From Podocnemis expansa (lineage: Eukaryota > Chordata > Testudines > Podocnemididae), in the NCBI GenBank assembly GCA_007922195.1, contig ML682067.1, positions 6,654,466-6,718,465 of the forward strand: 64,000 nucleotides of DNA. Reading direction: 5' to 3'. Numbering within the stretch: the stretch's first letter is position 1; each line of letters opens with the position of its first letter. The notes below the pieces were generated by a model that was given only the letters and a program-made list of their open reading frames with translations, ran no database searches and had not been told where the DNA came from. Of this stretch, positions 33,985 to 45,040 are shown in pieces. Both the position numbers and the translations under genes were made by a program.

Positions 33985-34398
33985 CTACTTTTCCAGGTTA
34001 GTGATTGGCATTGGAGCTGCTTCATTGTCCTTACTGTGGAATGAGCCTGTGGTAGCCTTAATACCACCTCTTCCACTGGAAGAAATGACTGTCTCATCTA
34101 CATAGTTCAGATCCACTACCTCCATTCCTCTTTGATTATTATGACTATTTGTTTGATGGTGAGAACTGAGGATCTGAACTGAAATTGGAGTCCTATTTTG
34201 CGATTTGGTGGAAGCATGATAAGAAATGATCTCTGCCCTGGACAGTTTATGGCGTACATAGAGAGAAAAAGGGTCTTCGAATGGAAAAATTATCATCTCT
34301 ATAATCAGCTGGCAAACTAACTCAGAGACTGATTCAGAGACTTGTCCAGTTACATAGGAAGTCAGAGATAGAGCCAGGAACTGAATGCAAATTTCCAA
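33985..34398 (-). CDS. Unassigned open frame; possible terminal exon
   Basis: A 137-codon minus-strand frame. Its first third overlaps a decayed MIR and is not credible. The remainder (about 33,988-34,245) follows a splice-acceptor-like tract (CTTTTTCTCTCTATG, then CTGTCCAG). It reads as a hydrophilic, non-repetitive peptide including TKSQNRTPISVQILSS, QRGMEVVDLNYVDETVI and GSFHSKDNEAAPMP, ending ITNLEK-stop. The composition resembles a cytoplasmic tail of a membrane protein, but I recognise no family. It could be chance. Confidence 0.2.
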   Translation of the reverse strand: MEICIQFLALSLTSYVTGQVSESVSELVCQLIIEMIIFPFEDPFSLYVRHKLSRAEIISYHASTKSQNRTPISVQILSSHHQTNSHNNQRGMEVVDLNYVDETVISSSGRGGIKATTGSFHSKDNEAAPMPITNLEK

Positions 34399-34440
34399 AA
34401 TAAAGTCATACCTCTCAGCTTTGAGGCATATTATTCAACT
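34290..34440 (-). mobile_element. Probable MIR SINE (minus strand)
   Basis: CAGAGACTTGTCCAGTTACA, AAGTCAGAGATAGAGCCAGG and AACTGAATGC follow reverse-complement MIR order. Strongly diverged. Confidence 0.45.
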
Positions 34441-34739
34441 TAGGCCACAAATCAACTATGTCCCCTAGAAATTCTGTGTCCTATCACATTCTCTGTCCCA
34501 TTGAAAAGAATTTACTTCAGAAACAAAATGATTAAGGAGTGGTATTATTGAAATATGTATCCTGCAATAATGAGTCCCACCTATTTTAAGTTATCCTAAC
34601 AAATAATTTTTGTGTACCTTCATTTTGGGTTTTCCAGACACATTGCATCCCATGTTTGGGCCTTGGCAGGTTGAGAGCTTTGGGTGCAGTGCAGCACCCT
34701 TACAATAAGCCCATCTCTCCTCTGTATCCTTCTAAGCTG

Positions 34740-35275
34740 ACCTGGCAGAGCCTCAACACACATGGAACGCCTGCACAGTTGGATCTATGACCTGACCCAT
34801 CAACTTTCATTTACTACCAAGGTATTTAGGTTCACCTCTGATGATGGGAGTCTCCATTGCCTGCATGTTCCATTTTCTAGAAAGCACCTTTGTGCTTTTT
34901 CCCATGCCCCCTCCAGCACTCAAGAGGCACTCCCCATAATTCTCCATAAAGCCTCACTATGCACCTTGCAATAACTTCTTGAAACTATCCTTTGCCATAA
35001 ATGCCTACAAAATGCTTGACAAAGCTGAGGCTATTGGTTTGCAGAGACAAGTGCCCACACTGACTCATGAAGTCTTATTTTTTTTGTACTTTCCCATCTG
35101 ACTCTATTTATCTGTTGTCTCTTCTAATATGTCTTGATTGTAAATTCCTCAGGGCAGGGACCATCTTTCTATTGTGTATTTATATGTTGCCTAACACAAT
35201 GGTGTCGTAGTGTATGACTATGGCTTCTGTGTGCTACTGAAATAAAGACCATTAATAGTTATGATGATAATACAC
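34740..35275 (+). mobile_element. L2 LINE 3' end
   Basis: Contains CTTTTTCCCATGCCCCCTCC, CACTCCCCATAATTCTCC, TTGATTGTAAATTCCTCAGG and GCAGGGACCATC. These are the C-terminal coding and 3' untranslated pieces of an L2 LINE in correct order, ending GCCTAACACAATGGTG and a short A-rich segment. The open frame ending at 34,974 (FSHAPSSTQEALPIIL) corresponds to the L2 ORF2 C-terminus. Confidence 0.65.
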
Positions 35276-35920
35276 ACCTTAGCTGTGTCTTCTTTGATGT
35301 GTCAGTCCTAATCCAGATAATTAAATTGCCTGCTGAGGAGGGGCCAGGATTTATTTTACTATAAATAACTTTATATACATTTTTGTCACGTGACAGGATT
35401 CCAGCTTAAGCAGAACACATTTCTTTGGTACCTTATATATTTTTTCTGCTTCATGTCTCTCCTGTTGATTTAAGTGTACTCAGCACAATGAATATGGATG
35501 CACTCCAAGAAAGAGACTCTGGGCAGCTGTGGTTTCCCCTATGGTTACTATTTGATCCTATCTGTCCTAAAACAAGCAGCATCCATGTGGCTCAATCAGT
35601 GTACAGGGGGCTCAGATTCCATTTTCCCTTTTTTTAATGGCATCCAGCCACCTTGACAATGGAGCAAAACATTCCTGTGACAGGCAGCTTATGTAGAACA
35701 CAAATGTGTATTTGTCACTGAATTCATAGTGTGGGAAAGCAGAAGGTCAAGGAAGCTTCAGTAGGACATGCTGATTTACAAAGCAATATTTTTCTTGGTT
35801 TCTATCAGATGTAAATCTCCTGAAGTTACAAGCTCATTTGTAATGATAGAAGTCAGCTGAAAACTCTTCCTAAATAGAGGAGAGCTGACCTTTAAGGATG
35901 GTCTTTGTTAACAACACTGG
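35276..35920. other. No gene seen
   Basis: A+T-rich; nothing assigned. Confidence 0.4.
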
Positions 35921-35924
35921 AGAC

Positions 35925-36165
35925 ATTTGGGTTTTATTCCTAATTCTACCCCAGACTTTCTTTGTGAACTTAAACAAGTAGCTTTGTATCTCTGTGCCTG
36001 AATTCCCTTGTTCCTAAGGTTGGGATAATTGTACTCATCTTCTGTGTGATTTACTTAGTTTGTAAGCTTTTGAGGCAGAGGTTTGGGTTTGTCCTAAGCC
36101 TAGTACAATGGAACCCTGAATTTATCTGTAACCTCTAGATGCTACTGTGAAAATAACATTTGATA
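35925..36165 (+). mobile_element. MIR SINE with L2-type tail
   Basis: TGAACTTAAACAAGTAGCTT, CTGTGCCTGAATTCCC, GGTTGGGATAATTGTACT, TTTGTAAGCTTTTGAGGCAG and AAGCCTAGTACAATGGAACC cover nearly the whole MIR consensus order. Confidence 0.7.
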
Positions 36166-37204
36166 TCTTTCCTCAAAAAAGTTCTACCACATGATTTAAC
36201 ATGGCAGTTCAGGTCTCAGTTTGTCTATAAGCGTTCTTGGTCACTATAATGTTAAAGAAGCTATACTTCTATGCCTGTAATTTAATCTGAAGATGAAAGC
36301 CAATGGAATTCATATAAAACCACAATATTTCATTGATGTTTGAAAAGAAATGTCATGAAAACGATACTTTCTGTGTGTTTCTGTAATAAAAGGTAAATAG
36401 ACTGATCTCTGTGAGAATGACCTAGAAGAGAAACATGTAAGTGATTCACAGGTTTCCCCACAACAAAACCAATGGTAGGTACAGCTGCTACAAATAGCAT
36501 GTTGCACTCAATTGCAGAACAGTTGGATATCATACTGGAGTCAAGAAATTCTCATTCTCTTAGGTAACCAAGAAACCAGAAAGCCTACTGATGGGAAGAA
36601 AATTTGATTATTTCATGGACACCCCTCCCTGGCTAATTAAGGAGTAGCAAGGTTAGTCACAATCTTGATAGTAGGGGAGAGAAAAACAGGAAATCAAGCA
36701 AAATAATGTGTCCTTTTGACAGAGCAAAGTGTTAGGAACCAGGAATTAAGGCTGGAAGAACTACTAGGTGAAACTAAACAAGACCTTCACTTCCTCCTAA
36801 TTCTGTATCTATCCCATGAACCAAGCAACCAGTAACTCAATTTGAAGGATAAGAAAATCTTAGTCAATGGCAAGAATAGTGGGAGAAGAGAAATATGAGC
36901 AAATTCACCATTTAACTCAGTCATATTGATACCATTTATAACTTTTTGTTCCATGATTACCTGTGTAGTGGGTTTTTGTTTTCCTGAATATTTTGGGAGG
37001 AGCTTTTAGGCACATGTCATAGTAGATGTGCCTGCCTTCCTTATTGATACAGACTTCATGGAAGTAGGAGGGAGCATGTTAGGAATCAAGAAGAGAATGG
37101 GTAGTTAGATTTTCAAACCACTGAGTGGCCACTAAACATAGCCAGCAGTGATGAGGAGTGGAAAGGAAGGGCATGTCTGAACAGCAGAAGAGTTACTAGC
37201 TTAT
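36166..37204. other. No gene seen
   Basis: A+T-rich; nothing recognised. Confidence 0.4.
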
Positions 37205-37779
37205 AGAGACTCATAAACTTACAGACTCTAAGGTCAGAAGGGAATAGTATGATCATCTAGTCTGGCCTCTTGCAAAATTCAGGCCTCAAAATCTTACCTG
37301 CCCACTCCAGCAATAAGCCTCTAACCCATGACTGATTTAAATCATGATATAAGGACTTTAAGATACAGAGAATTCACCGGTAGGTGAGCCATGCCCCATG
37401 CTACAGAGGAAGGCGAAAAACACACAGAACCCTAGCCAGTCTGCTTTAGAGGGAAATTCCTTCCCAACTCCAAATATTGTGATCAGTTAAACCCTGAGCA
37501 TATGAGCAAGTCTCACTACCCAGTCACCACTTCTCTATAATAACTCAGAAACCACCCCATCGCATATACCCTTCCTTCTTATATAATATATATCTCCACA
37601 ATATGCATATCCACCACAAGCAATCAAAGATCAGTGAATTTCAAAAGCAGGCCATCCCATCATACCATCCCCTCCATAAACTTATCAAGCTCAGCTTTGA
37701 AGGCAGTTATGTTTTTTGCCCCCACAGTTTCCCTTGAAAGGCTATTCCAGAACTTTATTCCTCTAATGGTTAGAGAGCT

Positions 37780-40560
37780 GTTTCAAATTTCAAGACTAAA
37801 TTTCCTGATGGACAGTTTGTATCCATTTGTTCTAGTGTCCACGTTGGTGCTATACTCAATCGATTCCTCTCCCTCCCTGATATTTATCCCTCTGGTGTAT
37901 TTATACCGAGCAATCTTATCACCCCTCAACCTTCTTTTGGTTAGGCTAAACAAGCCAAGCTCCTTGAGTTTCCTCTCATAAGGCAGGTTTTCTGCTCCAC
38001 AGACCATCCTTTGTACCACTTCTCTGCACCTGTTCCAATTTGAATTCATCCTTTTTAACCATGGGGGACCAGAACTCCACACAATATTCCAGATAGAGTC
38101 TCACTAGTGCCTTGTACATTGGCACTAACACCTCCCTGTCTTTACATGAAATACCTCTTCTGATACATCCTAGAACTGCATCAGCTTTTTTCATGGCCAC
38201 GTTGTATTGGCATACATAGTCATCCTGTGACCAACCAGTACTCCCAGATCCTTCTCCTGCTCAGTCTGTTCCAACCAATGTGTCCCCAATTTACAGGAAA
38301 AATTCTTATTTGTCCCCAAGTGCATGACCTTGCACTTCGTATTATTAAATTTCATCCTATTCCTGATAATCCAGTTTACAAGGTCATCCACATCTTTTTG
38401 TATGGTATACCAATCCTTCTCTGCATTGGTAATACCTCCCAACTTGGTGTCAGCAGCAAATTTTATTAGTACATTCCCACCTTTTGTGTCAAGTTCAGTA
38501 AATAAGGTTAAATAAGATTGGTCCCAAGATCAATCCCTGAGGGATTCCACTCATAGCCTCCCTCCAGCTTGACAGTTCACCTTTCAGTATGACCTGTTGT
38601 AGCTTCCCCTTTAACTAGTTACTTATCCACCTTATTATATTTGTATTAATCCCCATCTTTTTAACTTAACTAATTCCCTATTTGGAACTGTTTCAAATGC
38701 CTTTCTGAAATTTAGGTAAATGAAGTCGACTGTATTCCTTTTATCTAAAAAATCTCTTATCCTCTCAAAAAAGGAGATCAGGTTGGTCTGGCATGATCTA
38801 CCTTTTGTAAAGCCATGTTGTATTTTATCCTGGTTACCATTATCCTCAATGTTCCTTAAGTACTTTTTCCTTCCAAATTTTCTCTAAGATCTTACATACT
38901 ACTGAGGTCAAACTAACACAGGTCTGTACTTAACTGGATCAGTTTTATTCCTTTCTTGAAACTAGGAACTATATTAGCAATTCTCCAGTCATATAGTACA
39001 ACCCCTGAGTTTACAGCTTCATTAAAAATCATTGCTAATGGGCTGGCAATTTCAAGATCCAGTTCCTTTAATATTCTTGAATGGAGATTATCTGGGCCCC
39101 CTAATTTAGTCCCATCCAGCAGCTCGAGTTTGGCTTCTACATCAGGTATGGTAATTTCCACTTTCATGACCTCATTCCCTTAGCTATCCTACCTCTATCC
39201 TTCAGCCTCTATCCCTCAGCTTATCTTCACTCATTAAAAACAGAGGCAAAGTACTTATTTAGACATTCAGCCACATCTTGATTATCCTTGAACTCCACAA
39301 CATCCTCAGTTTTTAATGGTCCCACTTCTTTCTTTGTTTTCTTCTGACTTATATGGCTAAAGAACGTTTTAGTATTGGTTTTAATTCCCTTCACAAGGTT
39401 CAGCTTCCCTTGACTTTTTGCCTCTCTCACTTTGGCTGTGTTCACACAGCCCTCTTATTTCGAAACAACAGAGGTTGTTTCGAAATAAGATTTAGGCTGT
39501 TCACATGACGCACGGTTGTTTCAAAACAACGGGTCCCGTTGTTTCGAAACAAGTTAAACCCCATGTGGGGATGAAACAACGTTGTTTCAAAATGATTGTT
39601 TCGAAACAATGCCGTGCGAACATGTTGTTTCAAAACAACAGTGACTTGTTTCGAAATAACTGTTGCCTGAACCTGCTATTTCACTTTGAGCTTCTTTCCT
39701 TAATTAGAATTAACAAACTGTTAATTCGAATTAAGTTATTTCAAAATAAGGTGTTATTTCGATACAAGTTGTTTTGAAACAACCATATCGAAATAACCTC
39801 CTGTGTGTGAACACAGCCTTTATGTCTACATGTTCTGACATCCAAAAGGTAGCTTTCCTTGCTGGTCCCTCCCATTTTTCATTCCTTGTAGGCTCTGTGC
39901 TTCCTCCTAATCACCTTTCTGAGATGCTTACTCATCTAGCTTGGTCTACAGCTTTTGCCTGTGAATTTTTTCCCTTGCCTTGGAATGTAGGCTTCGGGTA
40001 GTTCCTGCAACTTTGACTTGAAGTGATTCCAAGCCTTTTCTACCTTTACATTCCAGAGTTCGTCAGTCCAGTCTGCTTCCCCAACTAATTCCCTTAATTT
40101 TCCAAAGTTGGCCCTTTTGAAGTGAAAGATCCTAGTAACATTTATTTTTGCTTATCCTTCCAGTTAGTTTGAACTGGCTTAGCTTGTGGTCACTCGAACC
40201 CAAGTTGCCCCCTACGACCACTTCCTCTATGAGGTCCTCACTACTCACCAGTACCAAATCTAAGATGGCATCCCCTCTCATTGGTTAACAGTTTGGATAA
40301 GGAATTCATCAGCTATCACATCCAGGAAAATCTGAGGCCTCTTATTACTATGGGCACATGTCCTCCAGTCTATATCAGTGAAGTTAAAGTCTCCCATAAT
40401 CACACAGTTCCCACTAGTATTTACTTCCTTAAAGGCCTTAAAGAGGTCCCTATCCATGCCTAAATCAGATCCCAGTGGTCTGTATTACACCCCAGTCACT
40501 ATCCCCAGAGAAACTCTAGTACATTTCTTCCCCAATGTGATTTTTTTACCCAGATTGATT
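37780..40560 (-). pseudogene. CR1 ORF2 relic: endonuclease and reverse transcriptase
   Basis: Reading down the minus strand: VIMGDFNFTDIDW at about 40,360-40,400 is the exonuclease-endonuclease-phosphatase motif GDFNxxDIDW. Then come VGPLKTEDVVEF and VAECLNKYFASVF (39,227-39,330), TKLGGPDNLHSRILKELDLE (RT motif, 39,050-39,120), PLAMIFNEAVNSG and IANIVPSFKKGIK (38,930-38,990). Next are NKFNN-type CKVMHLGTNKNF (38,290-38,330), GVLVGHRMTM, and ADAVLGCIRRGI, LVPMYKALVRLYLEYCVEFW (38,080-38,150). The YxDD region (about 38,500-38,900) is not in a continuous frame. Multiple stops and frameshifts. The product nicked target DNA and reverse-transcribed CR1 RNA when active. Confidence 0.85.
39434..39818. 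mobile_element. Harbinger-type MITE with TTTCGAAACAA repeats
   Basis: Terminal inverted repeats GGCTGTGTTCACAC and GTGTGAACACAGCC are perfect over 14 bp. The flanks both read TTT. The left end is itself an 18-bp palindrome, GGCTGTGTTCACACAGCC. The interior is dense with variants of GTTGTTTCGAAACAA on both strands, so the whole element can fold repeatedly. It splits the CR1 ORF2, so it inserted later. Non-coding. Confidence 0.8.
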
Positions 40561-40570
40561 CTGTCTTGTT

Positions 40571-40869
40571 AATTCCATTACTTTGAATTTCCTTACAATC
40601 TAAGTAAAGAAGTCAGAAAGCAGCAGCTGTAGTAGGGTTGAAAGGTGGTCACAGAAAGATATAAGTTACTTGTGGCAAGGGAGAAGTCAGCATAAAGTGT
40701 ACACCACACTAAGTAGATCTGGCACATCTCCTTTGCACCAGCATCTGAGCACTCCTGAAACAGTCACTTATTTAAGTGTTCAAATGTGAACCTGGAACCT
40801 AATGCTATATAATAATGCTTCTGAAAACTTTTTGGCATCTGCTACAAAAAATGCAAAAAATTGAAAAGA
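40571..40869. other. No feature seen
   Basis: Spacer between the CR1 and the MIR cluster. Confidence 0.4.
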
Positions 40870-41115
40870 GCATTGTATTCGAGCTATACTAGTGCAGCGT
40901 ATCAAGCACAGAATGGACAGAGATAATCCCATCTCTACCACTGCAAGTACATAAGGCTCTGTGTAGTCATTTATGCAAGCTTTATCTCAGTTTATCTATT
41001 TGTTCAATGTGGACCAAATTTACCTTAGTCACAGGTGTGTTGTGAGGATTAGTTAGTATTTGTAGTGTACTCTGAAGATACGTGTTCAGAGCCACTGCTG
41101 TACCAAGTTTCTGTC
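40870..41115 (+). mobile_element. MIR SINE
   Basis: CACAGAATGGACAGAG, CATTTATGCAAGCTTTATCT, CAGTTTATCTATTTGTTCAA and TGTTGTGAGGATTAGTTAG follow MIR order. Confidence 0.65.
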
Positions 41116-41184
41116 TAGTGCAACAGAGGAGTAGGAGATGCTGAGGAATCTAGCTATGACTGCCTGATTTTCAAGCTCAATTTT

Positions 41185-41400
41185 GAGGCAGTGTGGACTA
41201 GTGGGTATAACCCCCCAAGACCATCTAGCGAGCTGCACCCTGGTCCAGGATTTGCTATTAGCCTGCTGGTTGCCCTAGGTCCTTTGTTTCATCATGTCTA
41301 AAATGAGGCTAATGATAAGTGATCTTTGTAAAGCATTTGGGTAGCCGCGGATGAAAATCAGTATAGAAGAGCCGGGTATTATTAGTATTGTCTACATCAC
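41185..41400 (+). mobile_element. MIR SINE
   Basis: GAGGCAGTGTGGACTAGTGG, CCTGGTTGCCCTAGGTCCTT-like core, CATGTCTAAAATGAGGCTAA and GTAAAGCATTTGGGTAGC. Confidence 0.65.
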
Positions 41401-42339
41401 CCAAAACACAGGTATAAGATAGAGCAGCCTAGAGAGACCATATTCCAATTAAGAAAAAACAAAGAACAGCCCCTGCAGTGGGGGATGGAATGGGATGATG
41501 GTGTGAGGGCCAGGACCTCAAAGCCAACTCAGAATTCCCAAATCAGAAGTTTCAGCTGGTCAATTTTAACTGTTGTCTAGCCCCTTTATGCACTTTGGGT
41601 GGCGTAAATATCTGAATCACAGCCAAGAATCTGGCCCACAATGTGCTTCTAAGTAGTAGTGCAGTCCTTCTCAAATGATGCATAGAGAATTCAGAAGTAT
41701 CATTTACAAACCAAACATTCAGCTACTTGCACAAACTTTCAAAACAAAAACACCTTCCGTGAACAGGTTTCTAATTGAAAAGCATTTAGTGCTCATGGTT
41801 TACAACTTATGACATTTAAAAATTTTAATAAATCTGTGAAATTATGTTGCTAAACTAATTAGGCAACTGCCTTTCATTACAGTGCTGCATTAGCTTCCTG
41901 CCAGCTTGGATTTTTATAAGTGAAATGAGTGTTATGATTCTAGCTTACTTTCTAGCAGCCTGTCACACATAATCCTCATATTTGGTACACCTTAGCAATT
42001 AGCATACCCTCCAAATGCAATGACTCTGCCAGCAGAGTGCCTGAGCTCCACCTCTTGTATGTGAAAGTTTAGTAAGTAAAATTATACCAACAGGTTTCCA
42101 AGGGTTATTGAAAGCAATACAAAACTGAAAGCCAGATCCCACTTTGCTTCATCCATGCACTTAGATCCAGTTATTTCAATGGAACTATTACAGGAGTAAG
42201 GCAAGCAAAGTTTAGCAATAGGTTGAGGTGGGGCATGGCCTCTGTATCTAAAAGATACTATACACAATAATAACAAATAAGCTTTTATTTGTATCCTCTG
42301 TCTCTCTCTCTATATTGGGCATTATAAAGGAATGGCAAT

Positions 42340-42560
42340 GATTAGAGACACAAGAGAATGGTGTCCAATTTCCCATCCTAAAACAGTCTTTTTGTGTGAC
42401 CTTGAACAAGCCCCATGCCTTTGCTGTGCTTGAGCTTCCCTACTGTTAAATGGGAATAATGGTACTTCCATGTCTCACTACAGTGTTGGGAGAGTAATAC
42501 ATTAAAGATTGTGAGACATTCAGATACTGAGGGAATGGTGGATGTATAAATAAGTTGGCT
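42340..42560 (+). mobile_element. MIR SINE
   Basis: GTGTGACCTTGAACAAGCCC, TTCCCTACTGTTAAATGGGA, ATAATGGTACTTCCATGTCT and AGTGTTGGGAGAGTAATACA: a good match to the MIR consensus order. Confidence 0.75.
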
Positions 42561-42877
42561 AGAACAGTACAGACATTAGTACAAAACTTCTGATCCTTCT
42601 GCATCCTCTTCACGCTCTCTTGTTCTATTCCACTGGCAAACAGCTAAGGGTAAACCCTGCAGCACAGGAATTACACAGAAATGGAAGAACCAGGCAAGAG
42701 AAGAAGGGTATTTTAGAGAAACAGACCAGATTCCACAAAAGCACTGAACTGAACTCATTTTGCCCCACTCCATACATAGAATGTTCACTTGAAGAGTAAG
42801 GTTTTCCCACTTTTCAAATGATTTTTATTGGTAAAAACAAATGTCATTTTTTAATAGATGAAAGGAAGGGAATTAAA

Positions 42878-42894
42878 AGAGAGAGAGAGAGAGA
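42878..42894. repeat. (GA)n microsatellite
   Basis: About eight GA units. Confidence 0.85.
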
Positions 42895-43654
42895 CAGCTC
42901 AGCATACAGACCGAAATTTCACAAATCAAATAGAAAGCAAATCTTCCAACATCTGACAAGCCAAAGTATTATAGGCATACTCTGCAGACTTACACCAAAA
43001 TAACAGCATAAGAATTCCTCTACAGAGAGATAATTGGTACATTGTTCTTTATAATACCAGATATGAAACCAAGTTGAATTTTACAGTAATATCTCTTCCT
43101 CTATAGACATTGTTTAAACAGTTCTGTGCTTCCTTCCTTAGTATGAAGAATGAGCAGTGCACATTAATGAGTGCTGCTGTCTCAAGGATAGATTCACTGC
43201 CAGAGAGATGCCACTTTCAGGCTCAGAAGGCTTTGGACAAGTTGTCATTATTAAGTGAAATAAAAGCCATAGGAGGTAAGATATTTGCACTCAGAACATT
43301 GCAGGTACGCAGCAGCAGCATCATTACAGAAAAGAAGGCAAAGTTTAAAAATGTGACATTTCATCATTTGTTTCTTGTTTTGAATGCAATTTTGTACTTT
43401 TAAAATACATAGTTCAAGCTGAGGTGTTGTACGAGGTAAACTCCAGCATAACAGGACTCTTGCATAAAAGCAGATACATTTGTATGTTTTGAACTATAAG
43501 CAAAATTCTCTTGTCATTAATCACCTTCCAGCAAGTCTAGCAAAGAAGCCTAAAGCCACAGTATTTCGAACCATGATCTCATTAGCTTTCACAAGCCAAA
43601 TATTGTCAAGACTGCCCAGCACTTGAATGAAGAAATTCTAAAAATAGCACAAGA
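42895..43654. other. No gene seen
   Basis: The 97-codon plus-strand frame 43,110-43,403 has ordinary composition but no recognisable family or gene context. Confidence 0.35.
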
Positions 43655-43664
43655 TATGACTAAA

Positions 43665-43800
43665 AAAAACCCACCAAGGAGTCCTGTGGCACTTTTAAAA
43701 ACTAACAAATTTATTATTGCATGAGCTTTTGTGGGAGAAAATCCCACTTTGTCAGATGCTTGAAAATGGAGAACTTACAGAATGGAAGCTAAAAAAGCCC
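43665..43800 (-). mobile_element. PLE tail, antisense (PLE-E)
   Basis: CAAGGAGTCCTGTGGCACTT, TTGCATGAGCTTTTGTGGGA, AAATCCCACTTTGTCAGATG and GAACTTACAGAATGG match the reverse complement of the PLE 3' tail at 58,660-58,770. Confidence 0.75.
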
Positions 43801-43996
43801 CACCACTATCCCCCTGGAATCAAGATGACTATAATAGAAGGTGAGAGCTTGAGACAAGAAGCCTTGTTGTGACTTCTTCCTCAGGTAACACTCCAGATAA
43901 AGTCAATGGGAAATTTACAGACCTCAGTAGGACTCTACTTGCATTGACTTTAAGTGAAATTGTACCTGAGGAAAATTTGTAAGGTTTGCAGATAAA

Positions 43997-44007
43997 GGGG
44001 GGGGGGG
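43997..44007. repeat. Poly-G run
   Basis: Eleven consecutive G. Confidence 0.9.
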
Positions 44008-44415
44008 ATAATAAAATTATATAAAATGATTTGTATTTTGAAATTTCAGTTTACTTGCAATGATACTAGAATTAATGTTCCACCTAGTTTCTTATTCTAT
44101 TGCATGAAATGAACATGAAATTATACTATTGGAGATCTAGGCCAAGGAGGTAGATCTGGTGTCATCATACATCAATTTTTTTTTTAAAATAAAAATTTAG
44201 CTGTCATCACAAAAGCACTGTAATTTAGAAGATTTTGCAGTCTCTAATTTAAAAAGGCCTAGATAAAAATATTAAAGATACACCAGTAGAACAAAGGCGT
44301 ATTGGCACAGCTGTAGGTGATGCTTATGTAGACACTTTTGTCCTGGCCTGCTTACCAATCCACATCATGAGCACTGACTGTTTACAAGATGGTACATACA
44401 GCACATCTGCATGTT

Positions 44416-44595
44416 CCAGAGCTGTAGCCATGTTTGTCTAGTTCAGCAAAAACAAACAAGGAGTTTAGTGGCACTTTCAAAGACAAACAAATTTATTTAC
44501 CACATGAGCTTTTGTGGGTAAAATCCCACTTCATCAAACACATGACACAGAAACTACAGTATGGAATGGAATATAGTCATGCAGAGAAGAGTAAG
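44416..44595 (-). mobile_element. PLE tail, antisense (PLE-F)
   Basis: TGTCTAGTTCAGCAAAAACA, AACAAGGAGTTTAGTGGCAC, CACATGAGCTTTTGTGGGTA and AATCCCACTTCATCAAACAC. Same orientation as PLE-E, 0.65 kb away. Confidence 0.75.
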
Positions 44596-44599
44596 TCTC

Positions 44600-45037
44600 A
44601 GGGTCAGTTCAGATTTTTTCAGCAAACCAAGCAAGTTGTTTTGATTCAAACAGAATGGAACAACAGATAAGAAGGTGGGAAGGTTAAAAGAGGGGGAAAT
44701 TACCTTTTGTAATGAGAGAACCAAACCAAATCTCTATTCAGAGCTAATTTAATGATATCCAATTTGTGTATGAATTCTAACTCTGCAGTTTCACTTTGGA
44801 GCCTTTATTTCAAATTTTTCTGTCGAAGCACTGTAACTATCATGTTTTTCAGAGACTGTGCAGGAAGGTTGAAGTTCCCCTATTGGTTTTTGAATGTGAC
44901 CATTCTTGATACCTCATTTGTTTCCCTTTACTCTTTTGTGCAGAGACAGTCCACTTCAGCCAATGTATAAGGCAGAGGGGAAATGTTCATAAAATTACCT
45001 AAGGGATTTGAGAGCCTACAGGCTTGTCCTTAGAGAC
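44600..45037. other. No gene seen
   Basis: A+T-rich spacer. Confidence 0.4.
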
Positions 45038-45040
45038 TTA

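Larger units (their letters stand above)
37205..40570 (-). mobile_element. CR1 LINE, 5'-truncated, about 3.0 kb without its insert
   Basis: Minus-strand CR1. The 3' end lies at about 37,205-37,265: ACTCATAAACTTACAGACTC, then AAGGTCAGAAGGGAATAGTA and GATCATCTAGTCTGGCCT. Read in reverse complement, this is the CR1 3' terminus with decayed octamer repeats. The 3' untranslated region (ATGCTACAGAGGAAGGCGAA, AATTCCTTCCCAACTCCAAA) and ORF2 follow with increasing coordinate. The 5' end is lost inside the endonuclease domain near 40,560. A Harbinger-type MITE (39,434-39,818) interrupts ORF2. Confidence 0.85.

Noticed and set aside
42878..43403. Coding exon at 43,110-43,403
   Set aside because: No splice acceptor or donor of good quality and no recognised protein; left as an unassigned frame.
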